In this document: positions 37,403 to 49,600 of the stretch, in pieces
Numbering within the stretch: the first letter of the stretch is position 1
How the letters are laid out: each line of letters opens with the position of its first letter
From: Pleodorina starrii
Taxonomy: Eukaryota; Chlorophyta; Chlorophyceae; Chlamydomonadales; Volvocaceae
Length of the DNA stretch: 64,000 bases
Direction: 5' to 3'
NCBI GenBank assembly: GCA_030267565.1
Contig: BRXU01000020.1
Location: 1,815,501-1,879,500 of the forward strand
Program-made: the position numbers and the translations under genes
The notes under the pieces: generated by a model
What the model was told of the DNA's origin: nothing
The model's input: the letters and a program-made list of their open reading frames with translations, nothing else
Database searches by the model: none

Positions 37403-37881
37403 TTGTGGATGCGGTCAGCCCTGGGTTCCGGAACCTCCGAACTACTTCCGCACACCCGCCGCTGGGATAGCGGATGTGGTCTATGGGGCAAACGGTTTGG
37501 CTCAAGAGAGAGACTGTCAGGCAACCCATGTGTGCGTCCCCGCCTTCACCATTCCTCCAATAGACCGGCGCCATGACTCCCTCGCTCGGTGCCTCCATCA
37601 ACGTCGGCTCGTCCTCTACCTGACTGGCCGGCTCATCCCCGCGATCCGTATACCTCTCGTGCATGCTGGCAACGGTTCCGTTGCGCGTACGCAAGGAGGG
37701 ACCGGCCGTCTGAGGGCGCTGCGGCACTCGTGTTACCGGTACCTATTGTACCCCATTCTGGGCTGGGTGACCACACGTCGCGGTAGGGTCTCTTAGCCAC
37801 CCCGCTGAAGGCGCAGTGCCTGGCCAGTTGGGCCCATGGTTCCGCCTCTTGGTGATTTCGTTATCCAGGCCGAGAGAGCGC

Positions 37882-38006
37882 GAGACGGGAGGGGTACTGT
37901 ATGCGCGTGGTGTAGTGCATCGGGGGTTAAGGAGGGCACCCGGCGCCAAAGGGCGGACATGGAACAGCGGCGTTACGAGGGGCGCATACAGTACCCCTCC
38001 CGTCTC
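37882..38006. mobile_element. Possible 125-bp MITE with 25-bp perfect terminal inverted repeats
   Basis: The arms at 37882..37906 and 37982..38006 are perfect reverse complements (core ACGGGAGGGGTACTGTATGC). No flanking target duplication is obvious. A stem-loop regulatory role cannot be excluded. Confidence 0.5.
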
Positions 38007-38350
38007 TGTGTGTATGCTGGGCACAGCACGGGTATAGACCGCGGGTCTTAGCCGCAAAAGCGTGACAACGACCACAACGCTGTCTAAACGCCTAAGCAAA
38101 GCGGTGATGCGTGTGCTACCCGCCCCGTGTACTAGACTGATGACACTATCACCGCCCCAACTCTGTGTACAGCTGACCGTCATGATACCGTCATTGCATT
38201 TTAGGCTGTAAAAATAATGGAACCCTGGCTCTGGTATGTTGAAGGGCTCCGTCCCAACGCAGGGTATCTCAAAACTAACCGGCCTTCCCCAGGGTTGCCG
38301 CAGGCGTCAAAATCCTACTACGAAGACAGAGTCAGCCAAGTATGAAGGGT

Positions 38351-38366
38351 GGTGTTGAGAAACACC
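38351..38366 (-). terminator. Histone 3' palindrome of H2B (pair 3)
   Basis: GGTGTTGAGAAACACC, 38 nt beyond the H2B stop. Confidence 0.9.
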
Positions 38367-38404
38367 GGGTATTTTGATTGGTGAAGCCACGAGGGGAAAC
38401 CGAT

Positions 38405-38890
38405 TTACGCCGAGGTGAACTTGGTGACGGCCTTGGTGCCCTCCGACACGGCGTGCTTGGCCAGCTCGCCGGGCAGCACCAGGCGCACGGCGGTCTGAAT
38501 CTCGCGCGACGTGACGGTGGGCTTCTTGTTGTAGCGGCTGAGCTTGGAAGCCTCGGTGGCGACCTTCTCGAAGATGTCGTTGATGAAGCTGTTCATAATG
38601 GACATGGCCTTGGAGCTGATGCCGGTGTCGGGGTGCACCTGCTTGAGCACCTTGTAGATGTACAGCTTGTAGGTCTCGCTCTTGGCGACCTTGACCTTCT
38701 TCTTGGCCTTCTTGTCGCCATCGGCAGCGCCATCGCCAGCCGGCTCCTTTGCCGCCTTCTTGGCCGGCGCCTTCTTCTCCTTCTTCTCCTTCTTGGGGGC
38801 CTTCTCAGCCTTGGGCTTGGCCTCAGCCTTGATCTCAGCAGCAGCAGCCTCAGGCTGCGAGGCGGGCTTCTCGTCCTTCTTGGGGGCCAT
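38405..38890 (-). CDS. H2B: Histone H2B
   Basis: Intronless, 161 residues. A Lys/Ala/Glu-rich N-terminal tail of about 65 residues ([19 protein letters not shown]) precedes the histone fold ([39 protein letters not shown]). It is divergent from H2A, 321 bp apart. A TATA box (minus-strand ATTTATAG, 38966..38972) lies about 76 nt upstream. Compared with the H2B at 61442 it differs at four positions (Ser/Leu and Pro/Ser in the tail, Val/Ile in the fold, Ala/Ser at the C-terminus). Confidence 0.97.
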   Translation of the reverse strand: MAPKKDEKPASQPEAAAAEIKAEAKPKAEKAPKKEKKEKKAPAKKAAKEPAGDGAADGDKKAKKKVKVAKSETYKLYIYKVLKQVHPDTGISSKAMSIMNSFINDIFEKVATEASKLSRYNKKPTVTSREIQTAVRLVLPGELAKHAVSEGTKAVTKFTSA

Positions 38891-39211
38891 AGTTACGGTC
38901 TTTAAGATTTGATAGTTGTTAGTAATCAGGGAGTGGTCAATATGTAAACTGATATCATACGCGGCTATAAATGGGCGCTTCCCCGCAAGTGGACGGAGCG
39001 ACCCGACCCGAGGGCGTTACAGACCGTTGGCACCGGCGAGCTGACCAAATGCTCGGCCAACGGACAGAAACCGACTCCGTCCACTGTTCTTGCTGCGCCA
39101 TTCGTCAATACTACTTAAAGCAGTCTTTTACAACACAAATTTTAAAGCAACTCCGACTCGACAAATTTTACAAACTTCTTACCTCTTAACCTTTCTTCCG
39201 AAACTATTACA
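38891..39211. promoter_or_regulatory. Divergent H2B-H2A promoter (pair 3)
   Basis: The H2B TATA lies at 38966..38972. A block of about 90 bp (CGACCCGACCCGAGGGCG to GACTCCGTCCACTG, 38999-39085) is conserved in inverted orientation in the other H2A-H2B spacer (61240-61330). A weak TATA-like ACTTAAAG lies about 95 nt before the H2A ATG. Confidence 0.8.
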
Positions 39212-39604
39212 ATGGCTGGTCGCGGCAAGGGCAAGACTGCTGGCAAGAAGGCCGTGAGCCGCAGCTCCAAGGCTGGCCTTCAGTTCCCCGTTGGCCGCAT
39301 CGCTCGCTACCTGAAGAAGGGCAAGTACGCCGAGCGCATCGGTGCCGGCGCGCCGGTGTACCTGGCCGCCGTGCTCGAGTACCTGACCGCTGAGGTGCTG
39401 GAGCTGGCTGGTAACGCTGCCCGCGACAACAAGAAGAACCGCATCGTTCCGCGTCACATCCAGCTGGCCATCCGCAACGACGAGGAGCTCGGCAAGCTGC
39501 TGGGCGAGGTGACCATCGCGTCCGGCGGTGTGCTGCCCAACATCCACGCCGTGCTGCTGCCCAAGAAGTCCAAGGGCGGCAAGGCCGAGGAGGAGACCGC
39601 CTAA
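39212..39604 (+). CDS. H2A: Histone H2A
   Basis: Intronless, 130 residues, [20 protein letters not shown] to [10 protein letters not shown]. It is a canonical H2A, not H2A.Z or H2A.X: there is no C-terminal SQ motif. The acidic-patch residues and the docking domain are intact. Protein identical to the H2A at 60720. It completes the H4-H3-H2B-H2A quartet. Confidence 0.98.
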   Translation: MAGRGKGKTAGKKAVSRSSKAGLQFPVGRIARYLKKGKYAERIGAGAPVYLAAVLEYLTAEVLELAGNAARDNKKNRIVPRHIQLAIRNDEELGKLLGEVTIASGGVLPNIHAVLLPKKSKGGKAEEETA

Positions 39605-39648
39605 GCGCAGCGGCAGTGGCTAACCCATCTCGCCCTCACTCAAAACCC

Positions 39649-39664
39649 GGTGTTTCTCAACACC
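39649..39664 (+). terminator. Histone 3' palindrome of H2A (pair 3)
   Basis: GGTGTTTCTCAACACC, 44 nt past the stop. Confidence 0.9.
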
Positions 39665-41384
39665 ACCAGAACTGACGCATGTCCCGGCCGTGCACACCTT
39701 GCAGCCTCAGCCACGAATTACTTGTGTTTGTGTGTGAACCCGCACTACACACGTTCACCCACCCACTTAGACCTCTTTCTGTGTGTGTGTGTGTGTGTGC
39801 TTTAACGTTGAGATGTGCGGAACCTTCATACCCGGACAACCACCCCTACGAGCCCGGGGCCTCGAGACTTCACAGAACGCCCTCTAGCACACCCCTCCAT
39901 ACCGGTATGTGTCTTACAAGGTTTTGGAGCGCGTAACCCCCGATACTTGAACAACTACCCATACGAGCAAGGGGGCCAATGTATGTTTAAACAAAACGCC
40001 CAAAAGCGCAACATGGACGCCACTGCACTGCATGTGTCCTCCTGGGTAAAACAGGAAGGAGGAAGAAGGCCAGCAGCTCGCGGAGACAGCCAAGGCAGAA
40101 GGAAGGCGCGCATCCAGACCGGACAGCGTTACCAGTAGTTGCCCAGATAGGACCGAGCGAACGTGGGCGAGGCAGGGAGGAAGGGAATGGAACTTAGGGC
40201 CTATTGCCACAGCCGGCGCCTGCAGGGCCCGGCCGCAACCGGCCGCGGCGGCGCCGGCGGGCGGCCGGGCCCTGACGGGCTGGCCCGCAGCGGCGCCGGC
40301 CGGGCCCTGGCGACACCGTATGTCGTGGCGGCCGAAGCCCGCCCTCCCACAAAGTTTGGCACTTGACGCTCGTCTGGGGGCATCCAGAATCCAGAGTCAA
40401 ACGATACCGCGGCGGAAGGACGCTGAATCCGGAAATTCCATTTCCGAACGTAGCTGTAACCTTACCAATACTAGAAACGCAGCGACCGTGAACCCGGGGG
40501 GGATGCATCAGAAATTCGCGGCCGCGGAGGAAGCTACGGGGCTAAGGAGGAACGAAGCTACGGGGTTAGGCAGGAGGCTCCCCAGCCAGCTCGCGACGGA
40601 CCCCGGTTACCCACAAACAAAGGCTGGCGCACCAACAGGCCTGGCAGCAGTCCGCCGCAACTGGATGACCCCAGCCGCCACCCTCCTCACCTTCCTTGCA
40701 CCGCCTCCGAAGCGTCCCATTCAAACTTTGCTTCCATGGAATAGCCCTTGGAACTGCTGCCGTCTCCTCTACACGCCGCTTGCGACTGATTGCGCCGCCA
40801 TGCCCTGTACGACGTGTTACGGCTTTGTACGGCAACAACGTGCAGACGGGGGCACCCAAACCCACGCCCGCCCTCCGAACGCTCCACCTCCATGGCGGCG
40901 TCCGTATTTTGCGGGGTGAATGGGATGTACTCCGGACTGGCTCACTTGCGAGACCTGCGCAATTTGTGCCATAGCGAGCGCGCACGCATACAGTTTTCGT
41001 AAGTTCCGCGGTGCAGATTAATAAACCTAGCAGTACAATTTTCTATAGTAAGTCTAAATATGTGGGATGGAAGCTCGTCTCTTGACGGCCAGGCCGTCTA
41101 GAGAGAATGGGCGCCGTAACTGCGGTCCGACTCTATCGTACGAGACGTAGGGTTCTGGCTTTCCGTTTTCCCGCGCAACATGCACTTTTTCCGATGTATT
41201 GAAGCAGTGGTATTGAATCTGTCGTCTTGCCGCCCGTATTAATCGGTGACGGGGCAGGAGGCTTTAAAACGCCTACGCACATTTTTGTCAACCACTGGTA
41301 GTAAACATGCCCACAACTGACCGATAACCAGTTTTTGTTCAGCAAGGATAATAGTCGTGGGCTTCCGACATTTTCCGGACAAAA
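39665..41384. other. Intergenic region between histone quartet and DPE2
   Basis: No supported gene. It holds a (GT)n tract at 39782, a very GC-rich patch at 40205-40310 with repeated GCCGGGCCCTG words, and a segment near 40430-40500 related in inverted orientation to 52458..52505. The DPE2 promoter should lie near its right end, but I cannot identify a TATA box. Confidence 0.5.
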
Positions 41385-44300
41385 ATGGCTACCGGCGCTG
41401 GGGAGCCTTGGCAGCAGCAGGCCTCCGTCACGCTGCACTTTTCGGTATCGTATCCGACACAGTGGGGACAGTCTATCCTGCTGTCCGGTTCGGGTGCACT
41501 CCTCGGCGGCCTGCAATGGGCTCAGGCTCGTCAGATGTCGTGCCACCACGAAAAGGACGTGCTGGTGTGGGAGGCGACCATCCTCTTACCCTGGAAACCT
41601 TCATATTCCTATAAATACGCGCTGGTGAGCATTTCAGTCTGCCGGATTCGCTTTTTCGACGGGATCGGAAGCACTTTTGCAACGTCCTCAACGGTGGGGG
41701 CCCATAACGCGCGACGCAGGCGCGCCAAAAGGACGATGAGTCCGCCTCGGGTCCCAACGTTTTTGGAAACTGGCTGATCGAGAAGGAGGATGCGGCCGGC
41801 GAGCGGACCGTGTGGTTGCCCGAGGGGCTGCAGGTGCGGCGACCGAGCTCGGGCTTGGGGCCCCGGCAAGAAAGAATCTTGGGAGCGGAGGGAGCCCCGG
41901 AAAATCTCGAGCTCTGGGACAGCGGATTCGCGCCAAAGCAGCTTGCCCCCCCCCTTCTCTCCCTCTTCTGTACTTACACCGTTTACGGGCTCCGGCCTAT
42001 ACGTGGATTACCCCCCCACCCCAAACCTCTCTCGCGCTTAAGTTCCAGACAAGGACCCCCCCCCTCAAAATCTCCTCCTTGGTTTTTTGGCTTTTCCGCC
42101 TTCGTTTGTCAGCCTGCCAGCTCTGCCCACACGGGTCAGCCTGCAACCTCTACCCGTCACCGAACGCCCTTTCCCCCCCCCCCAAACCCCAGGGCGGTGA
42201 GCTGGTTGTTCCTGCACATTCACTCTTCAAATCCCGCTCCCGCTCCCCCTCCCCCCTATTTCCCCCCCCCCCACCCCAGGGCGGTGAGCTGGTTGAGGTT
42301 GTTGACACGTGGATCGACAAGTCCCACCCTGCGGCCCTCATGGCCAGTGCGGCCTTCACAAAGGTGAGGCCAAGGGGCGGGGAGGTGGGGTTGGGGGTTG
42401 GGGGTGGGGGTTGGGGGTGGGGGACGGTGGGCTGATTGGGACTGGGCCGGGCTGGGGCAGCCAACCGCATGCCGCCCTGGCGGCCTTCACAAAGGTGAGG
42501 CCTAGGGGCGGGGGTGGGGGCGGGGATGGGGGGGTGGGGGGCACTCATAGACCTGCAATTGGGTGGGGCGGGTGCGGCGAAGGAGGAGTTGGCACTTGGG
42601 TGCAAGGAAGGCGGCGGGGAAGAGGGGAGGGGGAGTGGGGTGAACCTGTCGGGGGGGTATTGTGGACGAGACTGGGACTGGGGTGAGGTGTGGGGTGGGA
42701 GGTGGGGGGCGGGAGGTGGGGGGCGGGACAGGACGGCCCTCATGGCCGGTGTGGCGGCTACGAAGGTGCAGCGGGGCTGGCAGCTGAGAGCGGCGGGCGG
42801 GGAGGGGGTATGCGGGAACGCGGCGGCGGGGCGGCGGGGGGGAGGGTGTGGGGGGAGGTGAAAAGAAAATACCGCAGCGGGGGAGGGGTAGGGACTAGGG
42901 CGGGCATCATGGGCAGTGGCGGCCCTCCTGGCCAGTGCGGCGTTCGGCAAGGTGGTTGGTACTGGGGACAGGGGGGCGGGTGGATGGAGGCGGCGGCTGC
43001 GGAGGCGACAGCTGGCTGGACGGGGGCGGAGGCGAGTCCGGGACTTCGGGAACTCGGGTCCAGGGGTGTGGGGGGGGCTCGCTTTTGTGCCCCACCGCCT
43101 CCCTCCGCCGCTTTTGTGCCCCGCACTCGCCATCCCACATCCCCAACCCCCTCGCGGCCCCGAGAGCCCCGGACCGGCCGAGGGCCCCTTGGCGCAGCTG
43201 CGACACACGCGAGGGAGGGGGGGCACGTTGTGGCGACTGGGGAGGAGGATGGAAGGCGCCTGGGGAGTGTGGGAGGGGAGTGTGGGAGGGAAATGTGGAG
43301 GCGTTGCTTCGGCGGAGGGGGCAGCGTTTCCTTTCCGGAGGCCAAGGGCGCCACACGGGGATCAGATCCAGATCCAGATCCAGTCATCCAGATGCAGATC
43401 TTCCAGACCCCGTGTGGCGCCCTCCGCCTCCGGAAAAAAACGGAGGCTAAGGGCGCCACACGGGGTCTGGATCTGAATCTGGATCCGGATCTGGATCTCT
43501 TGGGTGCGGCCAGGTAGCAGCTAGCAGGCCGGCCTTGTTGGAAGCGCACGGAGCAGGGGGCTAGGAGGCCGCACAGGATCTGGATTCGGATCTGGATTCG
43601 GGATCCCTTGGAAGCGGCCACACACACACAAACACACAGGGGCAACACGGGGGTGCTCGTGGCAGGCCGGGGCGCAGGCTGAGCTGAGGTCCGAGAGGCC
43701 CGGGAGCAGGCGCTGAGGAGGCGCCACCTCGGGAGGGACGGCCCCGCGGGGTGCCGGCCGGTCCCGGGTTGGTTCACAGAATACACACCCACCTTGTTCG
43801 CCCCACCCTGGCCCTCCCAACACACCTCCCACCCCCCTCCACCCCTCTCCACCCCCTCCCCAATCCTCCCAAGCCCACCAAATCCCTCCCACCCCACCTC
43901 CCCACCCCCCCCAACCCCCCCCACCCCCCCCTGCAGGTCCTGTTCCTCCATAAGCCCCTCATCCGCAGCGGCGGTCTGTCCCCCTCGGACCTGTGCCGCC
44001 CTGCACCCGGAGAGACGGTGGTGCGGCTGCAGGTGGGGGGGGAGGAGCGGGGGGGGGGGGAGCAGGGGGGGGCAGGGGGGGGAGGGCAGGGGGGGAGTAG
44101 GGGGCGAGCAGGGGGGAGTAGGGGGCGAGAGGGGGAAAGCAGGAAGGGAGGAGGGGTAAGGGGAAGACGTGAGGTCGCAGGGAACGGGTCGTTGGGGGAT
44201 GTGTGGGGATTGCGACTGGGGCTGGGACCGGGATGGGATGGGATGGGGCCGGGCTGTTCGGGACTCGAGAGGGGCTGTGGAGAGGGGGTAGGGGTGGGAT

Positions 44301-46664
44301 GGGGATGGTGTTGTGCCATGAGGTTGTGTCGGTTGCGTCACCGCCGGACATTATGGCTCCAGGGCGGTGTGCCCGATATGCGCAATACAGCGGGGGCACG
44401 CCGGTGCTTGGGCCGGGCAGTGGCAGTGGCGCAGTGGCAGTGGCGCGGAGGGGGGAAGAAGCGGGGGAAGAAGCGGACGAATCCCACCGAATTTCTAAAT
44501 TTCCGCAGCCTGTCTGCCTGGCTGGCTGGCTGGCTGGCTGTTGCCCCCACCCACCCACCCACCCTAATACCCCACCCGCCCCCACCCCCCTGGTGTATTT
44601 TTCTGTTTATGTCTGTGTATCTGCCTGTGTCTGTCTGCATCTGTCTGAATCTGACTCCTTGCCTGTCTGTGTCTGTGTGTCAGGTCGCCGACTTTCAGTT
44701 GGAGGATGCGGAGGCTCTGTTGGTGACGGGCGGCATTCCGCAGCTGGGTAACTGGCAGCCGGACCAGATGACCAGGCTCACGGGTGGGAGGCGGGGGAGG
44801 GGGAGGGGACGGGGGGGAGAAAGCTCTTGCCTTTCCAGCCTGTCGTACTTTGTGTTACGCGCCCCCTCGTGTTCCGTAAACCCCCCGCCCCACTCCTCCT
44901 TTGACACTTCGTGTCGATTTCATATCCCCCTCGCAACCCGCCGCCCCTAAACCCGTCGCTCCCCCTAGCCACCTTGATCACGTAACCCCCCCTCCCACCA
45001 CCTCCCACCACCCGGCCCGCTACCCGGCAGAAACCCACACGCCCTTCTGGGAGGCGGAGCTGCGGGTGCCGTACAGCTGCTTCCCCTTCACGTACAAGTA
45101 CGCCATCCAGACGGCGGACGGGCTGGTGCTGGAGGTGGGTGTGTTTGTGTGTGGGGGGGGGGGATGGGGGGATGGGGGGCTGGGGGGGTGGGGGGGGGTT
45201 GGGGGGTTTGAATGTTTGCGTTTCCCTTGCTCCTTTGTGGAACCACACCCAAGACCCCACACATTCACAAACACACACAAGCATACATCGGCCCGGGCAC
45301 CCCCTCAAGCATACCCAGAGATTGACCACCCCCACCACCCCCACCACCCCCACCACCCCCACCACCCCCACCACCCCCACCACCCACCCCCACCTGCACA
45401 CCCACACGCAAACCCAACTTCCCCCCTCCCCCGCAATTGCATATAAAGGAACATACCACTCCCTACACCCCACCCCCCCAAACAAATGCAGGTGGGAGAG
45501 CCCCGGCTGGCCTGCCTGCCCTCCTCCGCCTCGGTTGGGGCACCCACCGTCATGGTACGGCACGACGGGTACTTCAGGTACGTGTGTGTGTTTTGTTTTG
45601 CGTGTGTGTGTGGGATGATGGGGGAAGGGAAAGGGGACCCACACCCTGCCCCACACCCTGCCCCACACCCTGCCCCACACCCTGCCCCACACCCTACCCC
45701 ACACACCCTGCCCCACACCCTGCCCCACACCCTCCCTCGCTCTCTCTCCCTCTCTCGCTCACTCGCTTGTGCGCAGGCGGGACCGGCACTGGCGCGGCGC
45801 CGGAGTGGCGGTTCCGGTGTTCAGTCTCCGTACGGCACACAGTGTGGGGGTGGGCGAGTTCCTGGATCTCATACCGCTGGTGGATCTGGCGGACAAGTAC
45901 GGCAACGGGCCGGGCCGGGGGGGAGGGAACTGGGGGGATAATGCGGGAAAAGCTGGGTGGAAACTGGGTGGAAAGCCGTGTGTGTGTTTCGGAGGGGGGA
46001 AGCTGGTGGCCTGGCGGACATGTACGGCATCTCGCATCCCCGGCCCCTTGCCTCCCCGTTCCCCTCCCCTTTTTTCCCTTCCTTTTTCTCCCTCTGAACT
46101 CCGTTACACGAGGGTGTGTGCCACCTTTATCTGGGTGCCTGGTTGGGTTTAAGGGTTTTAGGTTTGTATTTCTTGCGACCCGTAACAGTTCCGTATTGCT
46201 CCGTATTTAAGGGTTTTAACCCCTCCCTTCCCCTCCCATTCCATCCCGTCACTCCCTGACCCCCCTCTCTCCCCCGTCCCCCCCTCCCCTCCCTCCCCCC
46301 TCACCCGCCCTCAGGTGCGGTCTCCGCATGATCCAGGTCCTGCCGGTCAACGACACGTGCGTGTACGGCACCTGGTGGGACTCGTACCCGTACTCGACCC
46401 TTTCCGTACACGCTCTCCACCCGCAATACCTGGCGCTGCGGGAGCTGTTGGCGGAGGAGGGGCAGCAGCTGCCGTTTGACCTGGCGTCGGAGGTGGGGCT
46501 TTTTTTTGGGGGGGGGGAGGTTGGGGTGTACTGTGCGTTTCTTTGGGGTTTGTGCATTTTTATAATTCTTTTTCTTTTCTTTCATAATTCTTTTCCCTTA
46601 CCCTTCTTTTTCCTTAACCCCCCCCCCTCCCCCCCTCCCCCTCCTCACCCCCTCACTCCCCCCC

Positions 46665-46695
<31 letters not shown>

Positions 46696-49600
46696 CCGCC
46701 CACAGGTTCACAAGGCTCGTCGCGATCTGGACGGTTCCCAGGTCGACTACGTGGCCACGATGGCCTTCAAAACCGCATTCGTGAAAAAAGTACGGCAACA
46801 GCGTACGACACGAGGGACCGGGACGTGGGGGCAATCGTGTGGGGATGAGGCTGGGGCTGGGGCCGGCGAAGGGGAGGCTGTGCCTGTGTCTGTGTGTGTG
46901 TGGGAGAGGGGGGAGGGCTGTGTAGGGTACTTTCTCGCTCGGCGGCTGGGGCGGCTGGGGCTATGCGGGGCGGGGGTGGGATGGGGTGGGGTCAGGGTTG
47001 AGGTCGTGATTGTTGGCGCGAGGTTTGTGTTTTTTTTGCTGCGTCGTCCCCTGTTGCCCTGTTGTCGTTTACCGAAGCTGCCTGCACCCCGTTACAGACG
47101 TGGGCTTTTACAAAACGTTGCAGCGTTACAACGTCGGGCTTACACTGTACTGTACGGTGTATGACAACAGGTGTACGACCGGTACGGCAAGGCGACGCTT
47201 CAGTCTCCCGGCTTCCTGTCCTGGTTCGAGGCTAATGCGCATTGGCTGCGGCCCTACGCGGCCTTCTGCTTCCTACGGGACATATTCCAGGTGGGAGGTG
47301 GAGGGGGGAGCAGGAAAGAAGGGAAAGGGGTAAGGGGAGGGGGGTGGGAGGACTGGGAGGGTGGGGAGGACTGGGAGGGAGAAGGTTTGGAAAGGGGGGG
47401 CGGGGAGGGAAAAAGGGGTGGCGGTGGTGGTGACGATAATAGCTGTTGTGCTAGGGACAGACGAAGGCGGGGGAGGAGGGAGACTGCTTAGGATAGGGAT
47501 GTCGAACCGAAGTAGATGATCGGTTGGAGCCGAGTTTGGAGGGGGCCCGAGCAAACCTTTCAAACCCCCCCCCCCTCCCCTCCGGGAGTTGAGGGACGTC
47601 GTCTATCTGCTATGTCGCCCGCTGGACTTATCTCTTCTACGTTCAACACCGTTGCGGTCTCCTTTTCAACGAACGCATATACGCCACATTTCATGCCATC
47701 CTACGGCGACCACCCCCACCGGCACCCTACCCCTTATCACGACGTATCCCCCAGTCACGGTTCCCTACTTGTGCGCTCCGGCGGGTCGGCATGCATAGAC
47801 CCCACTGGATTCGCGGTCCGGCGGGAGCCTCCTCAGGCCCCGTACCGCTCCAGTTCTTGCGTGTTTCGGGTTTCGTGTGACACATGACGTCATACCGTAG
47901 GACTAACGTCATACCGTACGACTGCTTGCTTGCCAAGGCATAAATAGCACGGGCCCGCTTACTGCTTTCCACTCACTTCGTTTGGTTGATCCCCTTCAGC
48001 TGCACAACATACATCGCACCGCATCCCTGCGTTTGCCTGCCTTTGCCTGTATATCAATGCCTAACCATGCTGTCACCATGCCCTTCCCCTCGCCACTTGC
48101 CTGGGCTGCCGCCGCAACGCTGGTCATCTTCAGGTAAGCGCTCGTGTCCTGAGTGTTGATTTCGTGCTTACATGTCCCTTGCGCTGTTAGGCCGCGTTGT
48201 CTGGGCTTTCGGGCGGGGTACTAGGTTCACGCACGCGCATGCCAGCAACAGCGATTCCCTCCGCTCTCGCTCTCCGCTTCACTACTATCAGCCAACTACG
48301 TTTACCTCTTCGTCAGTAGTTCACAAATCAATAGCATTAGCCTACTACGTTTCATACGGTGGGCGGCGTGACAGCTCCGACACGCTGCCTTACACGAACG
48401 ACTCCGACACGAGTTCGTTTGGGGCGCCGTCACGCTTGGTGTTCGGCGCAGCCACTGGTCGACTACAAGCACTAAATTGGTAACTATCGGAGTCCGTAAG
48501 CAGTTCGCTTTCGGGAAGCTTGACAGAGATCCAGTCGATCCTCAGACTACAACGTCCGCAGGCCCTTTTCTTTCTTTCTTGCAAATTCACTCTTCAAACT
48601 CCCCTCCCTCCCCTCCCTCCCTCCCCCATCTCCCTTTCCCCTTTCGGACTGCGTTTCCCTTCCCTAACCACCCCTCCCCACCCCTCCCCTACCCCCACCC
48701 TCCCCCCCCAATATACATGGAAAAACCCCGTAGACCTCTGAGCACTGGCGCTGGGGCTGCATGTCCTCGGGCAGTGCCGAGGTGGTGGAGCGACTCACCC
48801 GGCCGGGGGGCGAGTTCCATTCGCGCATCCAGCTCACCTACTACACACAGTACCACCTGCACAGACAGCTGATGAGGGTGGGGAGGGGGGGGGGAGGGGG
48901 GGAGGGGCGGGGATTGGGGGGGGGGGGGGTTTGGAGGGGGGAAGTTATATGTGTGTGTGTGTGGGGGGGGGGGGTAAAGGGTTTGGAGGGGGGTAAAGGA
49001 GGTGGGAGGGGGGTCAAAGGGGGAGGGAGGGGGGAGGCAGGAGATACCGCAGCGGGGGTAGGGGGTACAAAAGGGGGTGAGATGAGGGATGGGTTTGCGG
49101 CGTGGGGGAACGTGTTGTGTTGATGGGGGAAGGGGGGCGTGATGGGCAAGGGGGAAAAAGGGAGGAAGAGTTGGGACGCGGGGAAGGGGGAGGGGCTCTT
49201 GAGGGGGGATGGAGGGGCGGGGGAGGGGGGGCTGGGGGAAGAAGAGCTGCAGCTTCGCGGACGGGCCATGGCGGGCGTCCGCGTGGTTGTGCTCGCATGC
49301 GGCTTGCACGTGGCTTGTACGACCTGTACGGGGTATACGGCAGTGCTGGGCGCATCGCTGGCTTACCTTGGCGGGCCGCGGCAACACGGTGCGGTACGAC
49401 ACAGTACCCACGGCAGTCCTTCACTCAGCCGCCGTGGTACTGCGTATTTCTCCAAACCCCCCTTGGTTAACCCCCTCCTCCCCCTCCCCCCTTAATTCCC
49501 CCGCTCCCTCCCTCCCCCCCCCAGGCCTCCGAGTACGCCTCCTCCCGGCGGGTGGTGCTCAAGGGCGACCTGCCCATCGGAGTGGACAAACGGAGTGTCG

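Noticed and set aside
41834..41945. Read-through of DPE2 exon 2 into the following open stretch
   Set aside because: The frame is open, but stopping at CAG/GTGCGG and joining exon 3 restores the CBM20 sequence in phase (GLQ then GGELVEVVDTW).
42758..44341. 527-residue Pro/Arg-rich ORF on the minus strand opposite DPE2
   Set aside because: It crosses two DPE2 introns and an exon, consists of low-complexity Pro/Ser/Arg, and has no domain or splice support; C-rich introns lack stop codons.
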